This document shows positions 25,253 to 37,000 of a stretch of DNA of 64,000 nt, piece after piece. Made by a program: the position numbers and the translations under genes. Location of the stretch: the NCBI GenBank assembly GCA_028564675.1, contig JAOVVO010000400.1, positions 1 through 64,000 of the forward strand, given 5' to 3'. The DNA comes from Onchocerca lupi (Eukaryota; Nematoda; Chromadorea; Rhabditida; Onchocercidae). Position 1 is the first letter of the stretch. Each line of letters starts with the position of its first letter. The notes under the pieces are model-generated. The model was given only the letters and a program-made list of their open reading frames with translations. It was not told the origin of the DNA and did no database searches.

Positions 25253-28200
25253 TTGTGGAATAACTTCCTTTGAATTCGAATCTGTATGATATTGTTTGAA
25301 AAACATGCTTGAAATGATGCAAGAATTTAGATTCTTTGCAAAATTATTCCTCCATATTACTTTTTGAATATATTTAATTTTATTTTGAGTCATGACAAGC
25401 TGAAAGGTAATGAATTCAGTTAGAAAAATCTTCAGCATGGAATATAGGCTTTCTTTTCTCTGATCATTAATGAGCAGTTAACTCGACCAGATCACTCTAC
25501 AGATTTTGCATCAAATAAACATTGGTATATTATTTTTTATACGCTCCGAAATCTCATAAAAAACCTTAAGTTTCGTACTTAAAGCTCGAAAAGTTTTCTT
25601 ATCCTCAAGATGACGAGTGAAATTTGTTGCAAAATCTCAGCGTGATAGACTTATGAGGAGCATTGTTAACAAGAATTAAGATGAAGAAAGAAGGGAAAAA
25701 AAAGAGTAGGAGATGTCAACTGTCGCGTTAAATTTACACAGCACAGCCTATCGATTTATGCGAATAACAAAATAAAATGATTATCAACTGTATACATGAT
25801 CAGTTTTATGTTTTGTTCGCATAAACATCACAAGCATTTTTCGTTCAGTGCGCTATTAGACTGTTTTCCGGAGGAGGGAAGTGGAACATTGATTAAGACT
25901 TGAAAAATTCCTCCAATTACAGATAAGTTGAATTCTTTTCCTAATTCCGTATGACAATTCAAAACTATATTCGATGACAGTATTTCAGTGTCATACTTAC
26001 GGTTTTTTTTTTTTTAAATCAGCTACTTTTGGTAAAATCCAGAAAAGTACCTGCCTCACTATTCCTCTCAACTCCATCGATTTTTCAAATAGTTGAGGAA
26101 TGTTGCAAATGATCGTGCGTAATTATTCTTACTCAGATTTTCTACTTTAATTTCTCAACGAATCAATGGGACTTTTGGTCGCAGTTGACTTTTTTTTGCA
26201 AAATTTGTAATGAAAAGCTAGGTTTACGTGTTATTGCGTATCGATGCACATAAGTGGCGACGACAATCTATTTTGTATACTTGATTATTTGAATCACAAT
26301 TACCTTTTAAAAGCAACATTGGAGTTTGCGGCGTCAATTTAAATTCGAGAAGTGTGTTTTACAATCTACTCTTAGTTTGGGACACTTTACTGATCTATTC
26401 CGAGATATCAGTCCATAGTTTCCCGGATATTATTTTATTACAGTTTTCGATCACCATTTGCACATTCAAGTCGCATTATAGTTATAGCAAATATTCGGTC
26501 ATGTTTGGATGGGTGAATTCTGTGTTCGAAATTTTTTCGCTTCAGTTTATTAATGTTAAATTTGCGAAACAGAGAGATGAATTCGGGAGCGATTCTTCGA
26601 TAACATGTTTCATTGTGCTTATTTGTCCATCGATATTGATCAAACGTTGTTTAATTTTCGTTTGGCAACTCCCATATTGTTTAGAACAGCAGTTAAAAAA
26701 TTGATTGAATTTGAAATTTAAATGAATATTAAGGATAGATGCGTCAAATGTTTCCTTTTTAAAATGAATTTAAAATCTCTCCAAATGATAAAAATTCCAA
26801 AAAACATGCATAATAAAAATTTTAAATAAACACTTACAGAGAAATGGTGAATTTCGACTTCCCTTATTTAAAAATATTAACATAAAGAAAGTATTTTGAA
26901 TTGAAAGTATTAGGACGAGAAAATTCTTTAATTCTTCATTTGGAAAAATATTTGCACTTACATAAGAATTTCCAACACTTTCGTTAAAAAGCTACTTCTA
27001 AATAGTATTTTTTTTTTTCATAATTTCCAAACTTTACAGAAACATATATCAGCAAAAATCATGATGATGATGACGTGTTAGGAGTTAAAATATCAATGTT
27101 AAAATAATTCCGCTTTGAAAAACAAACATGACAAGCTTTCATGAGAAGAAGTTAAGGATTAGTGTTCCTCTCGAATATTTCCATTAAAAGTATGATTACA
27201 ATGATTTGTATTTATGAGAACACAATTTCATAATTATGTTCAAATGAACGGTTACTCATAAACCAAACGCTATTATACCAATATTTTCTCAAGTTTAATA
27301 TTTTTCATTCCATTTTTCAATTATATAAATGTCCTTTCTAAAAATTAAAGAGAGAAAAAGAACTTATTAACGATAGGAATGGCAACACTGAAGCAAAAAT
27401 AAAATAAGAAAGCAACAACAACGATATATGATATTTGTACATATATTCAGTTCTTCAAATATTGGAAGTCGATCTCTTCATCTTAAACTAGTCTTAGTCA
27501 TGTATTATAAGTAGTTGGAACGAAAAAGCGAAAACACTGGATAATGTATGAAAGAAAAAAAATCAGCCTAGACCAAAGATCCCTTCATGATTCATCATGG
27601 TGAAAGAATAAGGCTCAAAACTGGTTTTCAAAATGAAGAAAATTTTCAACAAAAACAAAGACAACTGTTTGCATAGAAGATTGTGGTCTAGCACTTCTAT
27701 CAATTGCTAATTAAAAGATGAGTCTGCATCAAAAAGGAAGGAGATCAACATCAATATGATATGATAACAAGTTTGCCAAGAGAAGATAGAACAATGGCAA
27801 TTTTCAGGAAGATTTATAAGTCTTTTAATCCCTTAAAATTAGAAAAACAAGTCAACATGATGCACTTAATTCCTTGGCGTTTGATATTTGAATTTTGGGC
27901 ATGAGTTCAACTGTGTATGACAAAAATTTTGCTTTTTCTCTGCAGAAAATTCTTCCATATTCAGCATTTAGAAAAAAAGGAACGCAGTCCGAAAATGACG
28001 CCGCTTGAATGGAGTGGGAAACTACGAGACTTGAAATGGATGTCTGATCCATCCCACACGCCAATTTTACATACCAAAAATAGTCTAATTGGAATATTCA
28101 ATATCTGCCTTTCATTTAGTGTTATTTAAACAAGCGAGATGTCACATTAATTGGAAATTTGAGGATAGACTGAAAACGACTTTGATCCACAAATTCCTTT

Positions 28201-28868
28201 AATCTTTCGCTTCTCAAATACAATTAAACCTCATCCTTAGCAAAACGCGATGGATGTTACCTGATTAGCTTTAAGAATATATCTGTTAAATAATACTATT
28301 GTATTTCCTATATTACTGCATAGTTTGTGATAATGACATTAATCAGTTCAATTATTTTAAAAATGCTAACAGACTGTGACAACTAAAAATTCTATTATTT
28401 ATTTTATTCTAAAGACTCAAAATTGTTGGAGACAAAAAAAAAAAAGAATTAATCGATGAAAAGACATAATTTCCTTAAATAAAATTTCATTTAAATTTGA
28501 ACAAATTCTATTTAAAGTTTTCAAACAAAATCCCATAGATCTATTTTGAAATTTAAATCTACTTACTGCATTTTGATTTTGATTATGAAAACCATTCCAA
28601 TATCACTAAACAATCTCAACCATGCACTGAACAATAAATCATTAGATTCAATCAAATTGAACTAGAACCGGAACAATATGGCTTCCCTCACATTCTTAGC
28701 TTTCCGTAATTAGAACCGTATTTTTGACATATTCTTTCAGCAAATAATGAGTAGCATAACACTTGACAAATATAAAAATCGAACATTTTATAACTTTTCA
28801 ACTTGTTACATGAATCCTAAACTATTACGAAAAAAACATTTCATCCCTAAAGGTGTTACAATTTAAAA
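25253..28868. other. intergenic, no supported gene
   Basis: About 3.6 kb separating the converging IFT57 (+) and SLC25A46 (-) genes. A 116-codon open frame at 26354-26704 (+) begins with GTG rather than ATG and has no recognisable domain. Overlapping frames at 27852-28129 on both strands also lack support. The outer ends should hold the two 3' untranslated regions. Confidence 0.45.
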
Positions 28869-31800
28869 CTACTGATTGGTATTTGTTTCTGGATAAAGCG
28901 CAGATGGCCAATTCGAGAAGAAATTTGATGTCGAAGAAGCAAGTAGTGGAGGTGAAGTACGCCCAAATGTATTGATAGTTTGTCCAAAAGTTGGATATCT
29001 GGAAATATTAAATCAAATTTACAGTTGAGAAAAACTATGATGCAAAATAATGTGGATCTGTGAAGAAAAAATAGATTACAGAAATAGATACAGAAACTTG
29101 TAATATATTTCTATAAAATGTTAACTACTTAAAAAAAAACAATGAAACATGAAATGAGTGCTGCAAAATTTGAGAGAGAGCTGATATACAAACCTTGCTC
29201 TAAAATTATCAGATATATCCTCTGTAAGGGGTGAAGATGATCCATTTTCAGAAGATGGTGAATCGAAAAGCAGAGGCGTCAATCGGTGAGATGATGTACT
29301 ACTAGCCATAAAAATAGCCTCTTGTTGTTGTACACTAGTTACCCGGTTTCCATACTTAACCACTGTCCGAATGAAGCGAAGTAAACATAAGTGTAAGATA
29401 TACTGCAAACCGAGTGCTCCAACACCCTAAAAAAAAGAAAAAAAGAAAAAATTAAGCAAACTATTCTTTAATAAAATTCCTAGTTCAAAATCTGAAGTTT
29501 GAAAGGAAAATTAAAAGCAAATCAGAGAAATATTTCACAATCATTTAGTTTAGAAATAACATATTAAAACAAGACCAAAAGTACATTTATATGGAAAACA
29601 AGCATAATGATTTCTAGCATACTAGTGTCTAAGATGGTTTCTCAGTTTATAAAATAATTTCAAAATCATCAACAATAGAATTAACTTATTCCAAACTGAA
29701 CATACCGCATAAAGAGACCAGAAGCTTTCTCGATTTATGATTGTCCTGAAACAATCAAAAAATCCAACATATTTTGCTGTTATTGAGATAGCGGTGACAC
29801 CATTGTCCAAATTATCTATTAATGTTCGTGTTCCTGAAAATTTAGTTTCAGTGCTTTATAAAACTTCCTCCAAAAAGTGGTAAAGTCAGATCTCGAATCG
29901 GATCTTGAAATGACTTCTTGAAACTCTATGAAGTTCTCGCAATCATACCCTGAATATAAAGACGATGAATTATGGTTTCGAATGGGTATAAGACAAAATC
30001 AGCAAGCATTTGTGATGTTAAAGTTGCAAATATCTGAGGAAAATATTGATGAAAAACGCTTTTCTCATGCAATGGTTTCCGATTCTAAAATAATTCCTCG
30101 TGTAAATAATATGCAACATATTTTCTTATTTTAGTCTCCTTTCTAAATTTATAGAATAGAAAATAAAAGTTCATTTCTTGCATCAGTGAAATGTTAGAAG
30201 AATTCGAAGAGCAGAATGCGCTTACAACATATCGTCTAGCCAAAACATATGTCCAATCATAGATACTGATCGTTATCAAATAGCGCGATGTGAATAAACA
30301 AGCCGTAGGTATGACAAGATATAACAATGAAAAACGTTTACTGTTATCTCTTGGACCGATAAAGTCAAGTCGCAAACGACTTATTCCATTTGTCACTACA
30401 TCCATTACACGGAACTCATCATAAATACCACTTTCGCTCTATAATATTGCTTTTATACAATTTTATTGATTTCAATTAAGCGGTCCAAAAAAATAATTTC
30501 TATTAGATAGACAAAAAACGAAATGAAATTATATTTAGCTTTCAATCTCGCTATCAAAATTCCAAAAGTTGAGTAAAATTTGAATTGTGAAAATATAAGA
30601 CAATGCTTGCACAACATTTTTGCTTGTAAAATCTCAAAAATACTGTAAAGATCATTTGCTATATATCCCATTCTCAACAGCACACTAATAATCAAGAAGT
30701 TTTTTCTCAAGTTTTCTCACTGAAGTTAATTAAGTTATTTACCCTGACAGTTTCGATGAAGGATGACACAATAAATGGAGTCATGCAAACTGCAGTTAAG
30801 CTGAAAAAAATCATTTCAATCATCATTCAATGTAGAATGAAGAAAAATAACAAAATCTAAGATAAATACTTACGCTTTCAAAATGAGATGATGACAATAT
30901 TTCTTGACGCTTCCGTGCTTTACATAATGCCTGAAATTATCCGGATTTCTGTCGGACAATCAATACCGGGATAAAATATTAAAAAAAAAAAAAAAAAAAA
31001 GAAAATCTCACTGAGATAAAAACAAACCGGGGAAGACCAAATATATCGGCAATCAATATTTCTCCAACAGTGGATAAACCCCAAAGGATACCTGAACCAA
31101 TGGTACCTTTCCACAAAGTTAGAAGTCCCTGAATTTACAGATTTACAATGTTTCGAAAAGTTGAAATGTATAAATGTTTCTCTTGCTAGAAAACAACGGA
31201 ATAGTATTGTAATTATAATATTAACATTATCAATATATTATTAAGCGATAAATCTGAGAAGTAAATGGTATGTTTACACTAACCTCGCTGCTAACTATTT
31301 TATAAACAACAGGAATTAAAGTAAAGGGGGTAAGATGAAGTGATCTAGCGCATTGATGAACTTGACATTGTCGTCTCAAAACTGTACATGGATGACTTAT
31401 AAGTATTTTCGTAACCAAACTGAAATAAATTTCTGAAAAATCAGCAAAATCTTCATAAAATGCAGAAAGTATTGATAAAAAATTTAAACAATAAAGATTT
31501 TCAAAATTTATTTTAATAAAGACAACCAACTCAGTGATGCCAATAGACGCATTGGCCATCGGATCATGTGGTTTTCGTGGCGATGATGCGCTTTCATTAG
31601 CTGGTTTAGAAAGTGTTGCTGGTGTCATAAAACCAGGTCCAGAATCTGTCGAGAACGGTTCTACTAAATGATCACTTCCAAAAGTGCTTAGAAATGATGC
31701 TAAACTAATAGAAAAGAAAATTCCTTTACTAGAAATACAAAAATGCTGCTTGAAAAGAGATTAAGAACTGAAAAATTTCGGAAATCGAGATCGAAATACA

Positions 31801-31916
31801 GTCGATCAAATAGGATGTGTTATGGATTAACTGCAAACATCAAGAACACAAAATAATTATAGGAACTAATAAAATAACTTACAGTTATAATTAATTTTAT
31901 TTAGGTTGAAATTCAT
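28869..31916 (-). CDS. SLC25A46: mitochondrial outer-membrane carrier-like protein SLC25A46
   Basis: Eleven exons on the minus strand: 31883-31916, 31531-31699, 31284-31419, 31028-31128, 30874-30930, 30743-30800, 30226-30438, 29949-30084, 29706-29833, 29194-29426 and 28869-28998. All phases agree, giving about 464 residues. Diagnostic segments are LVTKILISHPCTVLRRQCQV, HLTPFTLIP, LLTLWKGTIGSGILWGLSTV, FSLLYLVIPTACLFTSRYLI, LADFVLYPFETIIHRLYIQG, TRTLIDN and YVGFFDCFRTIINRE. SLC25A46 is a degenerate mitochondrial carrier in the outer membrane that affects fission, cristae and lipid transfer. The signature motifs are altered relative to true carriers (HPCTVLRRQ, YPFETIIHR), as is normal for this family. 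A Ser/Pro-rich C-terminal tail of about 100 residues after the last carrier repeat is longer than in the human protein. The first exon (11 codons) is the least certain. Confidence 0.92.
30981..31000. repeat. poly-A tract (20 A on plus strand)
   Basis: Homopolymer in the intron between SLC25A46 exons 4 and 5. In the transcribed direction it is a poly-T, just ahead of the next acceptor. Confidence 0.8.
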
Positions 31917-32665
31917 TTTCTATATTGGTCATGGCCGTGCAGAAAACTTTTTTGCATTCACCCACGGATCAAAATTTAGAACTAATTTCTTTTGATCGAC
32001 TATTAGAAAAAAACAAAACAAACCATTCGACCCAAATCTCTGATGCATTCCGGTCAAATTTGCTGACTGTTTGTCTCGAAAATAGTTAACTGACATTTCA
32101 CTTCGTTACGATAATGGTTCTTATAACTCAGTTTCCGCTGTATTTTGAAGCATTGTTTTCCAATTTACAATAATACTCCTTAAGTACAAAATGCATTGTG
32201 TTGGAGCCGGTGTATTGGCTGAATGATCTATTACTTGTAATGATTATTCCTTTTCCAATTGAATCAGTCTGTTAATACAACTACAGCACGACGTGAATCA
32301 ATCCATCCAGACGTTAACTTGCAAATATTTGCGAATTACAAACTTGCGAATATTTGTTAGCAAAACCTGTTTATTGGAACTAATTCCCTCTACAACTTAC
32401 CAGCGAAACATTCAAAATCTACCAAATCATCAAAACTATACTCCCAATTTTAACATACGTGTTTTTTCGCGTACCGTCTGGGACGAGCCATATAATTCGC
32501 AATGTGATGGATCGGGCAGAAGAGGAAATGGAGAAATTGGTGAGGAGGGTAGCTGGTATTATCAGCGTACCTGTCCAGGTTTCTTGTGCTGGAATAATTT
32601 GCTCATGAAGCTTATTATTGTCATGTGTGATGAGAATTAATTAAATTTACTCATTTGGCTTAGAT
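31917..32665. promoter_or_regulatory. divergent promoter region SLC25A46 / AFG3L2 (inferred)
   Basis: If the targeting-type exon at 32666 belongs to AFG3L2, this stretch of about 750 bases separates two divergent starts and must hold both promoters. No TATA box or factor site can be singled out. Part of it (32389-32600) is also an open frame that might be coding. Confidence 0.3.
32389..32600 (+). other. possible unassigned coding exon
   Basis: An open frame without an ATG reads YQIIKTILPILTYVFFRVPS and then HIIRNVMDRAEEEMEKLVRR, ending near VAGIISVPVQ before a possible GTTTCT donor. The amphipathic, charged second half looks coding, but a different open frame overlaps it on the same strand and I could not join it to a neighbour in phase. 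It could be an upstream exon of AFG3L2, a separate small gene, or chance. Confidence 0.25.
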
Positions 32666-32779
32666 ATGATACGTTTGGAACGTCGCCTTATTGATACGTT
32701 AAGTCGACTGCGATGTAAAATCCATAAAAGAGGATGCGCCCAGTTGAGAGCATCGCTAACTAACACTTCGCTTTCCAAG
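32666..32779 (+). CDS. candidate mitochondrial-targeting first exon of AFG3L2
   Basis: Thirty-eight codons start two bases behind a TTGGCTTAG acceptor-like site (possible trans-splice site) and stop at an AAG|GTTTGC donor. The peptide (MIRLERRLIDTLSRLRCKIH, then KRGCAQLRASLTNTSLSK) is rich in Arg, Lys, Ser, Thr and Leu, like a mitochondrial presequence, although it has Glu and Asp residues. It would supply the N-terminus missing from the AFG3L2 model. Its phase-0 end fits the next exon only if that exon starts at an alternative acceptor near 34059; otherwise one exon is missing. Confidence 0.4.
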
Positions 32780-34092
32780 GTTTGCGCTTTTGCTAATTTG
32801 AAACAATATGAAGACCAGTAATATTGTAGTATAACATAATATAAAGTTAAGTTCAATTGTAAAATATAATGAATGAGTTAGGTTCAACTGCAAATTTTTA
32901 ATAATTAAAAAAAAAGTTTTTTTTTTTTTAAAAGCTATTTATTTGCATATTTAATAATAATGACTTTTTTGGATGCTGCTTATGTCCTTTATAACTAACT
33001 ATTAAATAGGTTATTAAAAGACATGCAAACAAAAAATAATTTGAAAGTTGTTTTTTTCATATAACAAATTATCACAATTAAATAGTAACTGGTACTATGA
33101 AATGAACAGTAGGAAATTTATTTACTGACTAAATTGAATTTTATTGACATTGGTCGCTTTCTTACACTATTTTGAATTTATGAACTTTAAAAGTTAATAA
33201 TCATCAAATATATGAAAGAGTGGTTTAAAGGGTACTATCGTTCCGGAAGTTTCGATTATCTCATTGCTGCAAAATGGATCTCAAACATGGGAATGGAATG
33301 TGATTTTGAAGTCATTACAATACCTTTGCTTTGCAAGGAAAAAACTTATAGACGATTTAATAGATCAATGTATGTTCAGAATCATTTCTTAAAATGTCAA
33401 AAAACGTTTATCAATAATTCGTTAGAAAATTAAGGCCAATGGATACTTTTTGAGTAAAAGTAAAGTACTTTATATATATTTATTTATTTAGATATTTATA
33501 TATATTTGCAGTTTTTCTATTTTTCCCTTTGACGTAAATTATTATGAATCTCCAGAATTATTTTTGAGCCAGATATTTTGAAGTTTTCTAAGCTTATTTT
33601 GCGCATCACTTTTGAAAATTATTGAAACCATTTATGTACTGGTTTATCTATTATCCATTAATCGGCTTCTATAAGCTTTAAATTACTAAAGAATTTTCTA
33701 ATAAATGAATTGAGCGTATCTCTGTAGGCTAGTTTCATATGGACATGGCTTATATTTTTTAAAATTTTTCTTACTTTTCGATTCAAATGTAGTCTTGTTT
33801 TCTACAGTGTAGAAGAAAATATACCTAGCATATGATTACTTATTCTGAGCAACAAAATAATTACTTACTGTTATTGTTATTGCTATCCATTTTTGTAGCA
33901 ACTCATTGCTTGTGAAAATTATAGCATATGCTTTGATTTATGAATTAACCTAATGGACTACTTCTAGCAATATCTCCACTCACGTTTATTTTTATAGATT
34001 CACCAGTTTTAAATATCATGATTAATTGATTAATATTTGTTAATTTGTTATGTATCAGCTGTCAGTGTCTATTCAACAAATTTTGATTTTAG
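32780..34092. other. probable large first intron of AFG3L2
   Basis: About 1.3 kb of very AT-rich sequence with an AT-repeat patch near 33467-33505. The open frame at 33212-33433 has no supporting splice sites or domain. If the exon at 32666 is not part of AFG3L2, this is intergenic. Confidence 0.35.
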
Positions 34093-37000
34093 TCGAAAAA
34101 AATTTGAAAGCAGCGAGAAAAATCAGTCAGGAAGTAAATGATAAACATGCCAGCGAATCTTCTCAGAAAGGAAACAGTGGTAATCAGCCGTCTGAAAATC
34201 CAAATCGAGGGAAACGCTCTCCTGGCTTACCAGATATACCGATGCCTCCGTTGGTTTTAATCTACTTTTTAGAAAGTTCTCACTGCTTACATAATATGAA
34301 AATTATTTTTATTTGCCGATCATTGTTTCAATTTGCATTTGGAAGTGTAATTAGGAAGTTTAAAATTATTTGTTCAGATTATCAGCTATCTTAGCAGCCA
34401 TAGCGGCATTCGCTGTACTTTTCTTGATGGCAAACAAAGGTAAAGAAATATCTTGGAAGGAATTTTACGCTGAATATTTGGCGAAAGGCCTTGTAAGTGA
34501 TCTATGTTCAGAATTTATATAATTTAATTGTTTGATTTAAATATTATTGTTTAATTTACGTTTTTGAAAATTGAGCCCATTTACTTCAAAATTTTGGAGT
34601 TATTTTTTTACCAAAAATATGTTTTTAAAATTCAGATTGACCGACTGATTGTACATAGAAATTGGGTTGAAGTAAAAGTACGAGAAGATGCGAATGTTGG
34701 TGTGAGTTATTCATTTTTTCGGATTTTTTCTTTTTTTTGTAAAGACTTATAAGTACGTAATTTCTCAATCATCTGTGGTGTAAGACAGCCGTTGAATTAT
34801 ATATATAAATATAGTGGTATAAATACTTGAAATCAAATATGAACTCTTGCTTATAAAATTTTTATTCTTTGCAATAAACAAGTTTACAGCTTAATTGCAA
34901 GTTGTTCTAGATCACTCCATATTTTTATATTGGCAGTGTAGAAACTTTTGAACGATCTCTGGCAGCTGCACAACAGCATCTTGGAGTTGATCCGGAAAAT
35001 CACGTCACCGTTATTTATAATCCGATTGACACAACGTGAGTATTGTGTTCGCGCAGAAAAACTTTTAATCAGAATTTGTTTATTTCTTAATCGTGAAGGT
35101 TTTTTTTCAGATCAGTGATAAGCAGTTTGATCCCTGTAGCTATATTGTTTTTGCTAGCGTGGCCTATCATCAGAATGTTCTTTAGCTCAAGACGATCATC
35201 AGGTTTGATTTCCGAAGTTTTTACCATCTTCAGAATTGCAGATTATTTATTATAATTTGTTAAAATCGTATTATTTAGGCAAAGACGTTGCAGGCAGTCG
35301 TGGAGGAGCGAGTCCTTTTGGTGGTGGGGGTCCGTTCAATATGTTTGGATTTGGACAAAGTACAGCAAGACTGATCAATAAAAATGACATCGATGTAAAG
35401 TTCAAAGATGTTGCTGGTTGTGAAGAAGCAAAAATAGAAATAATGGAGTTCGTTAATTTTTTGAAAAATCCAGAACAGTATAAGAAACTTGGTGCTAAAA
35501 TACCGAAGGTAATTTTTTACTTTTGTTGTATTATTATATATTCCATAGTTCAGATCTATTCAATGAACTTCAAAGTTAGGGAAAAATTAGTTTTGTTCAA
35601 AAATTTTCCTAGGAATCAATTTGCCTAGAAGTGATGATTCTGGTTCTATCTAGGGTGCAATTCTGACTGGTCCACCAGGCACTGGTAAGACACTATTGGC
35701 TAAAGCAACTGCTGGTGAAGCAAATGTGCCGTTCATAACAGTCAGTGGTTCTGAATTCTTGGAAATGTTTGTGGGCGTTGGCCCAGCGCGCGTTAGAGAT
35801 ATGTTCTCCATGGCTCGCAAAAATGCACCATGCATATTATTTATCGGTGTGTTTTTGGACTGTTTTTATGTTCTTTTAATCTCAATTCATCGGTTTAAAT
35901 TCTTTACGACAGATTTTTGGATTTTCAGTTTTACTAGCTGAAATAAAGTAGCATCAATGAAAGCATGTTTGTGGATTCACCTTCCAAATATTACATGGTA
36001 AAAAAATGGGCAGTATACAGTTAATATTATTGAATGAAATTGTGTTTGTAAGATAAATTTAACCGATATTGTCGATCTAATTTTAAAAAATGATTATATC
36101 CTTTTATCCAGATATCATTCATATAAATTAAAACTCGATGTTTTGTTTGTGCTTCTCTTTATTAAATCTATCTCAGAATTGAATTTAAACTTATATTAAT
36201 AAAGAAATTATTTAACGGATGAACAATATCTTTTAGTGATAGAAATTTGATTACAAATTTCTGTTTTTTGGTGTGTCATTTCGAACATATCAGTTTCCTG
36301 ATCATTATAATTAATAAACTTCTTATAAAAACTTACTTGATAAATTTATTTATAGATGAAATAGATGCAGTTGGAAGGAAACGAGGTGAAGGCCGATTTG
36401 GCGGTCATTCAGAACAGGAAAATACTCTCAATCAACTGCTAGTTGAAATGGATGGTGATTTTTTATTTCAAATTACATTATCTACCAAATAATAATGTGT
36501 GAAAATATTGTTTAATTTAAAAAAATTTATAGGTTTCTCTACTGATGAATCATCGGTTATTGTAATCGCAGCTACAAATCGTCCTGATATTTTGGATGCA
36601 GCTCTACTTAGGCCTGGTCGATTTGATCGACAGATTTACATCCCTGTACCTGATATTAAAGGAAGGTAAAGTTTGGTGAATAAATTCTAACTTTTAAAAG
36701 ATTCTTTGCAGGAACTGCAAATTCAAATGATTCCAGTGCAATTCCGAAAAAGAGGTGACTCAAAAATGGAGAGGAAGGAATAGTGAAGAGTTATAATAGA
36801 AATAAAAAGATTGTAAATAAATTCAAATTCTTAGCATTTAGAGTTAATTTATTTAGGGCTTCCATATTCCGTGTTCATTTGGCCAAATTAAAGACAAGCC
36901 TGGATAAAATGGAGCTTTCAAGGAAGTTAGCTGCTTTAACTCCTGGATTTTCAGGTTTAATATTTGTCTACATTGTGATCTTCTTGAACTCAGCACTAAT

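Noticed and set aside
26354..26704. 116-codon plus-strand frame between IFT57 and SLC25A46
   Set aside because: It starts with GTG, is hydrophobic and composition-driven, and has no splice signals or recognisable family.
27852..28129. Overlapping frames on both strands
   Set aside because: Both read equally well, neither has a domain or usable splice context, and a stop-poor patch explains both.
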